Assembly (NCBI GenBank): GCA_023897205.1
Contig: JAHWDD010000005.1
Span: 1,426,001 to 1,490,000 of the forward strand
Source of the DNA: Exophiala sp. HKRS030
Taxonomy: Eukaryota; Ascomycota; Eurotiomycetes; Chaetothyriales; Herpotrichiellaceae
DNA length: 64,000 nucleotides
Direction: 5' to 3'
In this document: piece after piece, positions 20,506 to 32,910 of the stretch
Numbering within the stretch: position 1 is the first letter of the stretch
Layout: every line of letters begins with the position of its first letter
Position numbers and translations under genes: made by a program
The notes under the pieces: generated by a model
What the model was told of the DNA's origin: nothing
The model's input: the letters and a program-made list of their open reading frames with translations, nothing else
The model's database searches: none

Positions 20506-23500
20506 AATAAAACCAAAAAAAAAGGTCGGAGCCGTACCAAACGACCAACTAACTTACTTACGGGAAGTACTCTGCGAGTTAAAACTTGTCCTACAAGTAA
20601 CGGTTATCATGAATACCAACATGATTGGATCATGTCTCTCGTGTATTTTGGTTGTTTTATGTTATTTAATGAATTGTAAAATGAGTATGGGCGGGCGCAA
20701 AAAGGGCGGCAGAGTCCAAAAAAGCTCCCCCCGGGGCGCTATCTATTGCCTAGGTATGGTTTCTGGGTTGGGTCCGGCGGCAGCAAACTGTCAAATGTGC
20801 AGGCTCAGGCATCATTAGGCTTGCCTCTCCTGCTTTTTCTTCCAATGATTGTTTTTCAAAACTGGTATAGGGTATTTAGACTTGGTTTCCTTCCCTCGCC
20901 CGAGGAGGAGGAGGGGCGTGCAAAAGCCCAACGAATTTCTTTTCCCCCTCCTCCACGCTCTACCCTTTGTCTAACTCGTCGAGGGAGACAAAAAATAAAA
21001 AGGAGGGTCTTCTGGGCCATGCAGCAGGTTTAGGAGGGGAGACGATGCAATTGTCGGGACAGACGTGTCTCAGCGTGCATTTTGGGACTTCAAGGCAACA
21101 AATAATAGGCCTTGGTCTGCACATATTCAAAGTTACTTTTCTCTTCACACCCTACCATTACACACTTTACAGTCGAATAGCGTCCGAACAGGGATGTGTC
21201 CAACTGTTGTGAGCTTGTAATCAATCAGTCAACGGACCCTGAAAATGAAATCCAACACGGGTTTGATGAATCATGTTTCTCTTATTCGGTCTAATTCCCC
21301 TCCTTTTTCTCTTTATCGCTTGGTCCTTCCACTTCCAAGGGCAGTCTACGTTCCCACATCGAGGATGATCGGCCGCATGAGTAGGCCAAAAAACCCTGAC
21401 GTGGGATGGACGCGGGTGTGCGTGTGTGTCTGTGCAGAATGATTTTCTACTCCATACTCATACGGGAAAGACTCGCAGGGGTTGCCCTTTCAAACCCTTT
21501 GACCTCCGTCCTCTGAAAGGGATCCGAGGTTCGGAAGACGGGCGGGTGGGTTCTCTGTCATAAATCCGCTGTGGATTCACTTCTACTCTTCGTGGAGTTA
21601 GCCATTAGTCGTGCTGGTCCAGGGTGACGGTGGTGGGTGTGTCCAACGGACGCCACTCGGTAAAAAGGCGTAGGCGTAGGCATGAGGGGGTCCAAGTGGC
21701 CCATTTGTAAGCTCTCGAGATTGATTTAGTCATTTACGAGGGTAAATGTTCTTCGCGGGATTGGAAAGAAAATCCACTACTCATTTCAGTTTAGAGAGGT
21801 TGCTTGGGATTTTTCCTCGTTTGGGTATATTGAACAGGATATCACTCGGTGTTTTTCCCTGACCATTGAGATTATACGAGTACGAAGAAAGACATGCCTG
21901 CGTCCGTCAGGGCGTCGAGTGTGCAAAGAATGGTAGTTTAGAAGCTGCAGCTTGCCTATCTGAAAGGCTGACTCTCTTTGAACACATTTAATCATTTCAA
22001 GTCACGTATACAGCCTTGCGTCTTGCGAGCACAAAAGAAAAATATCATCAAGATTGAGGTGATTTTTGCGACTGTAACCCGAAGATGTGGGTATCATGTG
22101 TTATCATCGCTGGGCAACAGTGAGTCTGATGAGAAGTGCTACGATTGTGAGCCGTTACAAGTTTCGTCGCTTGCGGCTGGGGGAATGGATTGAGAGGGCA
22201 GCATGTGTCCTCCCTTCCGTGACGCCAAAGGATCGACCGGTTGAAACTTTATGACACTCAAGAGGAGACGCTACTCGAAGCCAAAGAATGTTACGATATC
22301 ATGCATTGCATAAGTACGGCCGTGCGTGTGGTGTGCATACCAATAACCATGCCTGGGTGTTCAGACTATCAAGATGGGTGGTGAAGAATTATGGCTCTGA
22401 CTTGTCTCTTCTCGCTTGGCGATGCAGGACCTGGTATTGATGGGGACAAGTCAAAACACCTGTGTGTGTATGGTAATCTTGATGACCCATCATCACAGTG
22501 ACATGGTTGCGGGGAACGGTGACCAGGGGGCAAGGAAGGGTTCGGAAGTGGTCGACGACGTGGACAAGGTCGAGGAAAGGGAGGGCGAAGATCTTCAAAA
22601 GGTAGGTAAGCCATGACGGTGACACATCTGAGTCCTTTGTATCGTTCGTAATCGAGTCAGTAATCACCCTTCCTCTCAAACCCCCGGAACGAGGAATGAT
22701 CTCTCAGCCTAGAGGACAGATTCGTCTAGTACGAGCAACCCTGGATGAAACCCACTACGACTACTGCTAAAGGCTGATTGTCAATGGGGCCCTCGCTCCC
22801 GTAATCATCAACGATTGTTCAACGACGGAAGGGAGGATAGGGATGCATGCAGCGCCCGCCCCAGTCATGGGTTTCTCCATCTCGTCTAAGTCTTACTTAT
22901 CAGACATCGACACAAAGGAATGCTCATCAAGGCAAGTACATCCTTCCCTTGCTTGATTCTTCAGCAATTTCGCAACAGAGTCATCTACCAGCATAGAGCA
23001 CATGCCAGAAGGGAAGTCAGAAGAGAAGAGGCGAGTTGGGAAAGTCTGTTCTTGCCCTTCTATGCTGTCTCTGGAGGCAGGTAGTCCCCTGGGATCGTAG
23101 GCTTAGGTCATGGATGGGCAGTCGTGACTGGCAAGCACGGCAACTGGGTTTGACCAAGGACCATAACAATAATGTCGATGGCCATCGGCTACGGCTAGCC
23201 GCACTGATAATGTACTGGCGCCTCCACCTCAATAGGGTGCATTACTCTAACAGATCGCGGAGTACGGCGCGCGTATCATTCGATATCGTCACGATTCTGT
23301 CACACAGCGAGGCCTTTTTGTTTCAAAACGATCTTGTCTTCTAGGCATGAGAAAAATAAAAACTTGTGCTCCCTCCTGATTGATACTCATATGGTGACGG
23401 CTGGCGTGTCGTTGGCCCTCGCTCGCTTGTTGAGCTTAAATTTCCTAATACAGTCATCATATCTGCCAATCATGTCGACGCCCCAATAATTCAGCCCCGC

Positions 23501-25601
23501 CGACTGTGGATACATCAGACTTACCAAGACTCTGATTGGCGGAAGAGCATCCTGAGGAGTGCGGTTCCAGGTATTTCACCTTTGGAAGCCTGGGGGGGAT
23601 TTCGTACTCTTGTACTCCGTAATACTCGTAAGGGGGCACCACTGGGATTTTGGGGATCCGAAATTTGTGCTCTCGTTGTGTATAAGGTAGTCTGGGTAGG
23701 TGGTTGAGGCACTCGAGGGTGAGAGCTGGCTGTATGGTTACAGTGGCACCCTGAATTTTCCAATCACTGTGTGCAAGTGCCAGAATACCACCTCAGGCGC
23801 AGGACAAGGCGCCTTCTCTTCATGTGCGTTTTAGTCCATTGCATTAGCTACTTATTGGCGGTGGCGACTTGCGCTTGCAGTCACTCAACGTCGTCTTCCT
23901 CCTCCTTAACTTCCAAGACACGGCTCAGACTGTTCTTTTCTGTTTTCATTTTCGCGTCATTACGTTTCCATCTGATCAATCATGCATGCATGATTGCAGG
24001 ATAGTGGTCAACTGTCAGCCCTTTCTGGGGAACACTTGCCCTCGATAATACCTCGAATTTCCGAAATATACATGCATAAGATTCACACGGAACAACACCA
24101 CCGACGAGACACGAGAACGAACACGAACAAAAACGTCCCGTTCCATCCTATCCCATCTGCTCCTTATCTTGTCCTATCGGAACCTCTGGACTCCTCCGCC
24201 TGACCCTCTACTCCATAGGTCTTGCAGAAAGACAAAAACAAACACCACGCTTACCTGAGGAAGATCAGTGAGCAGCCGGGAGACTTAGGTGGTGCTCCAG
24301 TGCCGTCTTACAGCCAACCAGTCTGGTCTTGACGCGTTCTCGAGTACGGAAGCGACTCATACAAAGTGCGCGTAACTAAAACTCAAAATACTTCAGTCGT
24401 ACCGGCCCTTTTGCTCTCCATCTCCAAAGCCCGATCCTACTATACCGATGTGGTCCTATCCTCGTCACAAAAAAAGAAACACAGACGCAGCTCACTCTCT
24501 ATAACACAAAACTTCGGGCCGAGAGCCCGAGAGACATCCTCTTTTATGACTCGTCGGTCAAAGAGAAGTACAGTTTGCATTTGCCACTCACCGACTCACT
24601 GCTCATCACCACTCCTCTTCGCTTTCTACGGACGTGTAAGCTGCATAATCAAACCTCATTCAATGATGCGGACGGTGGAGAGGCCATCAAGGCATCACGT
24701 TGAAAGATGGAGAAAACCCTTGGCGTGAGCAAGACGAGGTAAGGAGAGATGGTAATACAGCAAAGATTGTCCTTGATGTCACGACGCGATGGTGAAATGT
24801 TAGCGTAAGATGCTACAATGAGATCCTACTACTACGTGGAGGTACACCCCCCAAGCATGGTTTCTGCACATACTCTTGAGGTGGACAGTGTACTCTTTTT
24901 CTCGTCTATAATCTGAACCAAGTGGAAAGCTGCCGTACTTTACTTTTCTCGTGGCCTCGCCATCGGCTTATGATTTATCCCTTACTCCACCGCCACTTAT
25001 CATGCCCAGGCATAACATGTCGAATATCGGGAATTCGGGAAAAAAACGGTGAATTCTTACGGCGTAGTACATGCCTCTACTCATGAAGACTACTTGAGGG
25101 TTCAGGGAACAATAGACCCGAAGCTTTTCGAGTGTAGTGGAAATATAAAAGAAGGGGTTGGGGTCTGGCTTGAGGATCGCTAGAACTACCTTGACCGTGG
25201 AAGTTCACCGCGGTCCATGGCCTGTCAGATAACTATATTCTAGGGTTGTCGACTCAAGGAGTATACTCGAATGAGGAATGCAAGGGGGATGTCATTTCAA
25301 AAAGCCTTCGGCCGAGGTGTGGATATTAATGTTGTGTGTGTGTGTATACACGCCGAATAGCGCCTGGGCACATCGAGACTCCTGACCGTACATTTTAGGA
25401 TTTTCCTTTTTGTACCACAGGCCATTGCCGTCGTTCGTTACAAGGATGATCTGGAAAATCAATCATCCATAGCATTTTACTGCTATGTGAATAGAGAACA
25501 TAGAGAAAGACCACCGAGCAATGGACAGTGGTGGAACAGCTTTGACCTCGCCTGTAGATCGTACTTGTTTTGAAGCATGTATACCCATCCATCATCATTC
25601 A
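20506..25601. other. 5.1-kb region without a supported gene
   Basis: Only short frames on both strands, most starting at non-ATG codons, with no domain-like protein. I see no tRNA, no terminal inverted repeats and no long A/T-rich repeat-decay tract. It is the longest gene-free stretch in a window where gaps are usually under 1.2 kb. It may hold long regulatory sequence or non-coding transcripts for the bZIP gene or the transporter. Confidence 0.55.
25333..25345. repeat. TG dinucleotide microsatellite
   Basis: Six TG units in a row in the 3' flank of the transporter gene. Confidence 0.7.
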
Positions 25602-27479
25602 TTAGAACATCTGTCTGTTCCTCATTTCAACCGGCAAGAAAACCATGACAAAGGCGGCGAGCCAAATACCACCCGCTCCAAGCCACAAAACTCCTGAACT
25701 GGCATTGGCGACGTATTTCTCGCCTGGTGGACAAGCCGGTTAGTATTGTCGATGACAACTCCAAGGGGAAAAACCAAGAAAAGGAACATACCAGCAAACG
25801 GTGCCACAATACCAGCGAGCCGACCCAGGCAGGATAGCATGCCAGTCGCGCTGCCACGGTAAGTCGTATCGAACAGTTCGGGTGCCGATGCATACAGAAC
25901 GGCATTGAAGTACTGGATATGGTGAGCAAGTTTTTCAATCAACAGGTGTGACGAGCAAGAGATACTCACTGTCTGCATAAGATATTCCAGGGCATTGAGT
26001 CCGACATAGCCAGCTGTCGTCTTGACCTGAGTGTACATGGCCATAGCCAGGCCTTGGCAGCACGCCGAGAACACAAGTGACCACTTTCGTCCAACCAGGG
26101 GAAGTTGGATGGTCAACAGCGCGAGCACAGCACCCAAAATTCCAGGAAGATAGACGTAAATGTATTGCCTGTAGGTGTCGGTTACGCTGTCCTGGCCGTT
26201 TGAGACGTTGTTGCGGAGCAGAATAATGGGCAAGAATGATCCGGCCAAGTTGAAGGACCAATAATCGCCCATGTACGCGATAGCGAGTAAGACGAAGATG
26301 AAAATGTTCAGCTTGTTGTTGAACAAACCCTTGAGGTGCCTCAAGCTGTGCACGAAGTTCTTGAGAACATTCTTGGTTGTGGCTGTAGGGGCAACCGCCC
26401 CGGCTTCAGCATCGATGGCCTGGAATTGTTCTAGTGTCAAAGTCGGTGGTGGGGCTTTGTTGAACTTGGCAATCTTATGTAGAACCTCAATGGCTTCTGC
26501 TTCCTTGCCTTTGCTGATGAGAAACTTGGGCGACTCGTAAAACTTGAAGATGAAATATCGCAGAAAGAAGATGAAGAGGGTCATGCATCCCAACACGATC
26601 ACGGTATAGCGCCAACCTATGTTGCTCGAGACCGAACAGCACGCCGCTCCACTGGGGACGGTGTTGCAAGCAGGAAGGGTGGTACTGCCACATCGCCACT
26701 TGGCGGTGGTGCCGTAGGCGACCGCGGAAGCAACGACGACTCCAACAGGCTGCCACAAGGATAAAAGGGCGACCAGAGACCGACGGTTCTGAGGAAGGAA
26801 TTCCAAGGCGATCGTGGCATCGATTGGGATATTGCCACCTAGCCCGAGGGAAGCCAGAAAGTAGATTCCACAGATGGCCCCGTAATTGTACTTCGGCGCA
26901 GCGAGGAGAAGACCGAAGACCGACGTAATCAGACAGGTAAGGTTGAAGGCCCAACGTCTGCCAATAATGTCGACAAGTATGCCCCAGGACAAGGCACCGA
27001 CCGCGAGGCCAGCATTAGCGCACGACCAGATGTTGCCCCAGTGGTTGGAAGGGACATTCATTTCTTGGTAAATTGCGGAAGCGATCAAGCCCACACCCTG
27101 GGCCCAGGCAAGATCAAGGAAGTATCCGAAACCGCACAGGAACCAGATACACCATTGGTATCTTCCCATGCCGAATTTGTCGAGCTCGCTGGTGAGGTGT
27201 TAGTAAAGATACAGATAATGATGCCAGGAAAATTCCGGCTCACCCATTGATCAACGCCGCCTTTTTCTCAAAGTTCGTCAGTGGTCTAGCCGCTGTTCCT
27301 TTGAGGATGGATCCCAATGATAGATCATCCTCAGAAACTAGTTCCAGCTCATTGTAAATGGGAATATTTTGCTTTGGGGCTCGCTTCTCGTCCGTCTCGA
27401 GATGTGTATCTTTGTCTTCGCCACTGGGAAAGACAGGACCCTCGACATCAAGGTGTGCATTGCGCACACCTGTACTCAT
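25602..27479 (-). CDS. MFS transporter (sugar/organic-ion type), 565 aa
   Basis: Exons 27479-27244, 27188-25970, 25912-25792 and 25723-25602; the four lengths sum to 566 codons. The first exon gives a cytosolic N-terminus ending in NFEKKAALING. About 12 membrane segments follow, with the MFS motif between TM2 and TM3 (DIIGRRW), an acidic-proline stretch PIDATIALEFLP in TM4 and a large central cytosolic loop. Splicing out 25913-25969 restores YLMQT|YFNAVLYASAPELF, and the last exon adds a TM and the tail VEMRNRQMF. It resembles the SV2-like/phosphate-sugar porter side of the superfamily. Substrate unknown; probably plasma membrane. Confidence 0.88.
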
Positions 27480-28635
27480 TTTCCCCCACGAGTGCGATGT
27501 AGCTGCTTCCACAGGTCAAGGTGTTGATAAGAACGTGAGGTATGAATTTCTGTGAGTTTAGATCTGGTTCGAACGAGGGAACCAGGCTTAAATAGAGTAC
27601 AAGAATACCTGACGCCTCGCTTCCGTGGAGTGATAACTTTTTCACCTTTCTCTAGCGTGGATATCAGTACGCGGGATTCATCATGCGTGATCTTCTTCCA
27701 CTGTTCATTGACCTCCAGATCCGAACCTTTGCAGCCAATGAGTGAGGCGATTTCTCATGTAACAGCTGGAATGTTGGCCACTAGCTTGCTGTCAAGAAGA
27801 CGGGAGTCATTAGGCTAGCTTAATTGTGGCAGGGCATGTAATGAGGTTCATGCTTTGTCCTCGTGGCGGGATACTTTCACAACGACTTTCCCTGCGTCGC
27901 TGTTTCTCCTGTCTCTGGCCTGGAATGCTGCAAATGGTGCTTTGGCACATAACAGGATATCTGTTGATACTGCACCGCCATCTTTGTTCCTCTAGGATCA
28001 CAGCAGACCATGCTTTTGCTGTCGGAAAACTGGCTGGTTCATTGTCAAATTCATGACGTCTTTGATTCCCAGGATGCGGGCCTTAGTTGACGGTTAATAC
28101 TTCCGGAGCCAAATGAAGCTGGTTTAAAGTCGACGCTAGGATCTGGATCTAGATTTTCGAAGTGGTCCAGGTCTGGGTGATGGAAACCAAAGATCTCGTT
28201 ACTCCATAGCCACGGAACTGTGCTGAGGCGCAGAATCTGCTCCTGCACGGCGGAGGAGTGGGACATGGCGGACACAAGTCTGATCTGTATTGTGTAAAAA
28301 GGTTGATAGCGTCTCCACGCTCTCATGCAGGCAAAATGTGGTGAGGCTCTTTGTGACTAATGTCAACCAGATCGAACTGGGTCTGGAAGCTCAGTGCACC
28401 AGAAGGATGCTGTCGCATTACTACGACACACTGATAATATGATTGATTGACCGTTGTCTCGTTAAGAGGCGATTTCACAGCCTGACACGTGACATGGTCA
28501 TCCTCCGACAAGGCTGCGCATTTTCCCCGCATCCTTATCGATTCTCCATGAGGCTCGTTGCCTGCACTTTTTGCCTCTCGCGCCCCTTCATGTGTGCACT
28601 CACCTTATTGCAAGGTGTGTTGCATGATCGTCGCG
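27480..28635. other. Divergent intergenic region (MFS transporter / SNF2-RING gene)
   Basis: About 1.15 kb between two divergent starts. It contains one small minus-strand frame worth noting (28051-28266, listed separately); otherwise no gene is seen. Confidence 0.5.
28051..28266 (-). CDS. Possible small ORF, 71 aa
   Basis: The ATG at 28266 has a strong context (GCC before it) and the frame reads like protein (VQEQILRLSTVPWLWSNEIFGFHHPDLDHF), with ordinary codon use. A GTATTA near 28108 could be a splice donor, making this the first exon of something larger, but I could not place a convincing continuation. No family recognised. It may also be a chance frame in a promoter. Confidence 0.3.
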   Translation of the reverse strand: MSHSSAVQEQILRLSTVPWLWSNEIFGFHHPDLDHFENLDPDPSVDFKPASFGSGSINRQLRPASWESKTS

Positions 28636-31600
28636 ATGGATGAAAGCGACGAACATATGCCAAAGAGGCGCAAGATATCCCACGATACCAAATTTGCCCT
28701 ACCTCCCCCATTTTTGAGATACAGCCCGATCGCGCAGACCACGTTGGAGATACTCGACACCGATCTCGAAAAGGCCGGACTCCGTGACCGCGACCATCCT
28801 TTGCCCGTGACTGTCGAAATCATATCGGACACGGATGAACCGCTTCTGATCAGTCTGAGCGTGGGAAAGAGCAAGGGTTTGAAAGAGGTGCGAGCGAGAG
28901 CGCCATTGTCAACGACGGACAGAGAGATCCTGCTGGATTCGACACACCTCGACTCCGCAGTGAAATACAGACATTCTGCCGCCTTACCGCTGGCATGTAC
29001 TTATTCTAGCATTCAGGCTACTGCTAATGGTGTTGAGTTGACGACTTTGATTCTGTGGGAAGACACTGTCTCGCTGAGGGACAAAGTCGACCCAAAGTTG
29101 CGCGATGTCCTCGCTCGCTATGTGCCGTCTAAAACAATCACAGCGCCCTCATTCGAGTCATGGGAACCACGTCAATTCTATGACAGCGTTCACGTCCCCG
29201 AAAAATCAGAAGAAGCATCTGCAAAGATCAATGTGCCATATCTGGAATCCACGTTATTTCCCTTTCAGCGTCGTGGCGTGCGATGGCTTCTACGCCGAGA
29301 AGGCGTCGATCTCAGGTCGAGCGGACAAACCCAGCTGCTGCCTGATTCTCCTGCGAATTTTCTACCCCAAGGGTTTGAGATGACTAAGACCTCCGATGGA
29401 GTTCAATGCTACGTCAGCCATGCTTTGGGTATTCTCTCGACCGACTTGTCCTCGATTCAAAAGCAATTCGGTTCTATCAAAGGCGGCATCCTGGCCGATG
29501 AGATGGGTCTTGGCAAGACGTTGGAGATAATATCTTTGATCGGCCTGCACCCTAGACCACCGGTCCTGGGCGACCCTCTTGGTTTGCGACAGTCTTCCTC
29601 TACGCTGATCATCACTCCTCCTACGATTCTAGAACAATGGAAACAAGAACTGCAGGAACATGCTCCCGCTCTGCGTGTATACCATTATCAAGGTGTCAAT
29701 ACTTACAGGAAGGCGGGTGATAAACTTATCGATGAGCTTTTAAGTCAAGATGTGGTTTTGACTACATACAATGTCATCGCTAAGGAGGTTCATTATGTTG
29801 CAGAGAAGCCTGATCGAAAGCTCCGGAACCGACAGCGATATGAACCTCCCAAAAGCCCCCTGACACAGATTTCATGGTGGAGAGTTTGTCTGGACGAAGC
29901 CCAAATGGTGGAAAGTGGTGTATCTTCAGCGGCAACTGTTGCTCGCCTGATTCCTCGGATTAATGCTTGGGCAGTCACGGGTACTCCTCTGCGGAAAGGG
30001 CACAGAGACCTGTATGGCCTCCTCCTGTTTCTTCGCAGTATGCCATGGTCTCACTCGACTCGGCTGTGGGACTATCTAGTCAGCTATCATCGACCGCTTT
30101 TCAAAGATATGCTGGGCGAGATTGCTATGAGGCATACAAAAGATTTCGTGCGGGAAGACTTGCGGTTACCCCCTCAAAGCAGACATACCATTACAATCCC
30201 ATTCACACCTATTGAAGAACAACACTATTCGCAACTTTTCCAGGAGCTTTGTGAGGATTGCAACCTTGATCGAACGGGTGCACCTCAAAATGATGACTGG
30301 GACCCAGACTCACCGGCCATGATTGAGAAGATGAGGACATGGCTCACTCGTCTACGGCAGACTTGTCTACACCCAGAGGTTGGCGGTCATAATCGTCGCG
30401 CTTTGGGTAGAAACCACAATGGGCCCTTGAGGACGGTTGAGCAGGTCCTAGATGTGATGATCGATCAACATGAAGGCCAAGTCCGAACCGCTCAGCGACT
30501 CCGCCTGATGGCCAAGATACGTAGGGGCCAATTGAAGGAAAATGCCAAAACCACGGGTGAGGCTCTAGAAATATGGAAAGAGGTGCATGAGGAATCGTGT
30601 GTCATCGTGGAGGAATGTCGGCAACAATTTGAAGAAGAACAACAGACCTCTGAAATCATAAAGGCAGAGGATGATGACAACGAAGAGGCTAATCCGCGAT
30701 TGACCACCATGCGCGCACGGCTACGATCTGCGCTAGAAATACAACATATTGCCATCTTCTTCATCGCCAATGCATATTTCCAGCTCAAATCGCTACAAAC
30801 CGAGGGAAGTGAAGCTTTTGAAAATCTCGAAAGGCAAGAAACTGCGGCATATGAAAAAGCCAAAGCCGTACGAGGCGAACTCCTTGCGGAGAATCTACGG
30901 CACGTCAACAAGTTAATCACGTCCGTCAGAAATAGTATTTCGAGCGGTTCCGTGGCAATTCCTGATCTCAAGGAGCCTGATGGATATAGCGGGATCGAGA
31001 GCCGCAAAATCTTTGACAAGATCGATGCTTACTGTGAAGCGATGAATGTCCAAGCTCAGCAGTTCCGAGAATTGCGGATGAAGATGGCCGACTTTCTAAG
31101 CCAAGCACTTATCGATGAAGATGAGGGAGTCGAGCTGCAGGGTGACGAATATGAAAGTTCCACAAAGCATCAAGATGAAATGTATGCTTACATGGAGGCA
31201 TTGAGAGCGCTATTTGCGGACCGCAGCGAAGCTCTCAGCGGGCAAGAGAACATGCTTATCAAACAAGAGATGAAGCAATTTCTTCGTGCCGCGAAGGAAG
31301 GTCAAGGCCCGGCCCCCGAACTAATGCTGAACTTGCTTGCAGAGCGAGAGCAGAAGAGGGTCAAGGTTTCTGAATTCGGTTGTCTGCGCGGGCTGATCGC
31401 AGAAGTCAGGCAGACGGTTACTTCGTTGCAGTGGCTGGAGGGTAACGGTCACACTCGAGCAGGCTATGAAGTAACTATCCTTGAGAGCGTGCTGAAACAT
31501 ATGCAACAGTTGAACACCGCTCAGACCAAATGTCTCACCAGTCTCGAACAAGAAGTCAACCAATTCCGTGACACGATGAACAGTCGTCTTGACTATTATC

Positions 31601-32910
31601 GTGCTCTCCAGAAAATCTCTGATACAGTCGCTCCGTACCAAGAAGAAAACGTCGGAAAGCCGCTGTCAGAACGACATTACCACGAATTCGAAGTCGAAGA
31701 GGCCAAACATCAGCAGAAGGTTGTTTCATTGTCGGCCAAATTGCGGTATTTGCTTCATATGAAGTCGACGGAAACCAAGTCTTCCGCTCCTAGAGTCTGC
31801 ACAATCTGCACCGATCAGTTCGAGATTGGGACCATGACCTCCTGCGGTCATCAATTCTGCAAAGAGTGTGTTCTGACGTGGTGGGCCCAACACCGCAACT
31901 GTCCAGTCTGCAAGACCACGCTACATCCGAATAGTTTTCACGACATAGCGTACAAACCCGCTGAGATCGCAGTGCAGGCCGAGTCCCCTTCGTCGACCTC
32001 TCCGACCACCAATTCTCCGTCCGGTGCGGACCGAACTCACGATCAGTCAATTTACTCAGATATCAGTACTAGCATGCTGAACCAGATCAAGAACATCGAT
32101 CTTCGGGGTCCGAGCTTTGGTAGTAAGATCGATTTCCTGTGTCGACACCTCTTGTGGCTCCGCGAGCACGATCCAGGCTGCAAGTCGATCATCTTCTCCC
32201 AGTATCGCGAGTTCATCGACGTCCTTGCCCGGGCGTTTTCAGAGTACAAGATCTCTTCTACGCGTTTCGACATCAAGAACGGAATCGAAAAGTTCAAGGC
32301 CGATCCTTCGATCGAGTGTTTTCTCTTGCACGCAAAGGCCCACTCCGCCGGTCTGAACCTCGTGGTGGCGAGCCACGTGTTTTTGTGCGAGCCTCTGATC
32401 AACACGGCCATCGAGTTGCAGGCCATTGCGCGTGTCCATCGAATTGGCCAGCACAGACCCACGACGGTGTGGATGTACCTGATCGCCGATACGGTCGAAG
32501 AGAGCATCTACGACATCTCCGTCGCGAGGAGATTGGCACATTTGAAGAGCAATTCCGACAGTAGGAGCTCGGGCTCGATCAAAGACAAAGGAAAAAGCAA
32601 GGCGTCCTCCTCCGCTGCAAGTTCTGGCACGGCGACGCCAGCCGCGTCGTCATCGTTGCAGGAAAACGCCATCGACGCGGCGAACTCGATGGAGCTCCAG
32701 GCAGCCGATCTGTCGAGATTGCTTACCGCGGGTAAAAATGGCGGCGAGATGGTGGACAAGGAAGATCTCTGGGCGTGTTTGTTCGGCCGGGTCAAGAAGC
32801 GCGAGGAAGTCACGGGTGGGTTTGCGGATGCCAGACCTGCTTCGTCGGAGATGGGTCGATTGCTCAGACTCGAAGCTGCACAACATCGACACGGTTCGAA
32901 AGTGCTTTGA
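28636..32910 (+). CDS. SNF2-family helicase with RING finger (Irc20/SHPRH-like), 1424 aa
   Basis: A single exon. The SNF2 N-lobe has the Walker A motif DEMGLGKT (about 288-295) and a DEAQ Walker B (about 420-423). A long, partly coiled-coil insertion separates it from a C3HC4 RING (CTIC...CGHQFCKEC...NCPVCK, about 1055-1096). The C-lobe follows with SIIFSQYREFIDVL, HSAGLNLVVASHVFL and QAIARVHRIGQ, at about 1170-1300. This order, with the RING between the two lobes, defines the SHPRH/Irc20 group of DNA-dependent ATPases and putative ubiquitin ligases linked to DNA repair and recombination. A basic MPKRRK near the N-terminus could be a nuclear signal. In-frame ATGs lie at 28624 and 28636; the second has a purine at -3. 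Confidence 0.92.
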   Translation: MDESDEHMPKRRKISHDTKFALPPPFLRYSPIAQTTLEILDTDLEKAGLRDRDHPLPVTVEIISDTDEPLLISLSVGKSKGLKEVRARAPLSTTDREILLDSTHLDSAVKYRHSAALPLACTYSSIQATANGVELTTLILWEDTVSLRDKVDPKLRDVLARYVPSKTITAPSFESWEPRQFYDSVHVPEKSEEASAKINVPYLESTLFPFQRRGVRWLLRREGVDLRSSGQTQLLPDSPANFLPQGFEMTKTSDGVQCYVSHALGILSTDLSSIQKQFGSIKGGILADEMGLGKTLEIISLIGLHPRPPVLGDPLGLRQSSSTLIITPPTILEQWKQELQEHAPALRVYHYQGVNTYRKAGDKLIDELLSQDVVLTTYNVIAKEVHYVAEKPDRKLRNRQRYEPPKSPLTQISWWRVCLDEAQMVESGVSSAATVARLIPRINAWAVTGTPLRKGHRDLYGLLLFLRSMPWSHSTRLWDYLVSYHRPLFKDMLGEIAMRHTKDFVREDLRLPPQSRHTITIPFTPIEEQHYSQLFQELCEDCNLDRTGAPQNDDWDPDSPAMIEKMRTWLTRLRQTCLHPEVGGHNRRALGRNHNGPLRTVEQVLDVMIDQHEGQVRTAQRLRLMAKIRRGQLKENAKTTGEALEIWKEVHEESCVIVEECRQQFEEEQQTSEIIKAEDDDNEEANPRLTTMRARLRSALEIQHIAIFFIANAYFQLKSLQTEGSEAFENLERQETAAYEKAKAVRGELLAENLRHVNKLITSVRNSISSGSVAIPDLKEPDGYSGIESRKIFDKIDAYCEAMNVQAQQFRELRMKMADFLSQALIDEDEGVELQGDEYESSTKHQDEMYAYMEALRALFADRSEALSGQENMLIKQEMKQFLRAAKEGQGPAPELMLNLLAEREQKRVKVSEFGCLRGLIAEVRQTVTSLQWLEGNGHTRAGYEVTILESVLKHMQQLNTAQTKCLTSLEQEVNQFRDTMNSRLDYYRALQKISDTVAPYQEENVGKPLSERHYHEFEVEEAKHQQKVVSLSAKLRYLLHMKSTETKSSAPRVCTICTDQFEIGTMTSCGHQFCKECVLTWWAQHRNCPVCKTTLHPNSFHDIAYKPAEIAVQAESPSSTSPTTNSPSGADRTHDQSIYSDISTSMLNQIKNIDLRGPSFGSKIDFLCRHLLWLREHDPGCKSIIFSQYREFIDVLARAFSEYKISSTRFDIKNGIEKFKADPSIECFLLHAKAHSAGLNLVVASHVFLCEPLINTAIELQAIARVHRIGQHRPTTVWMYLIADTVEESIYDISVARRLAHLKSNSDSRSSGSIKDKGKSKASSSAASSGTATPAASSSLQENAIDAANSMELQAADLSRLLTAGKNGGEMVDKEDLWACLFGRVKKREEVTGGFADARPASSEMGRLLRLEAAQHRHGSKVL

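Noticed and set aside
24366..24728. 120-codon plus-strand frame in the 5-kb gap
   Set aside because: Non-ATG start and low-complexity basic sequence; nothing supports translation.
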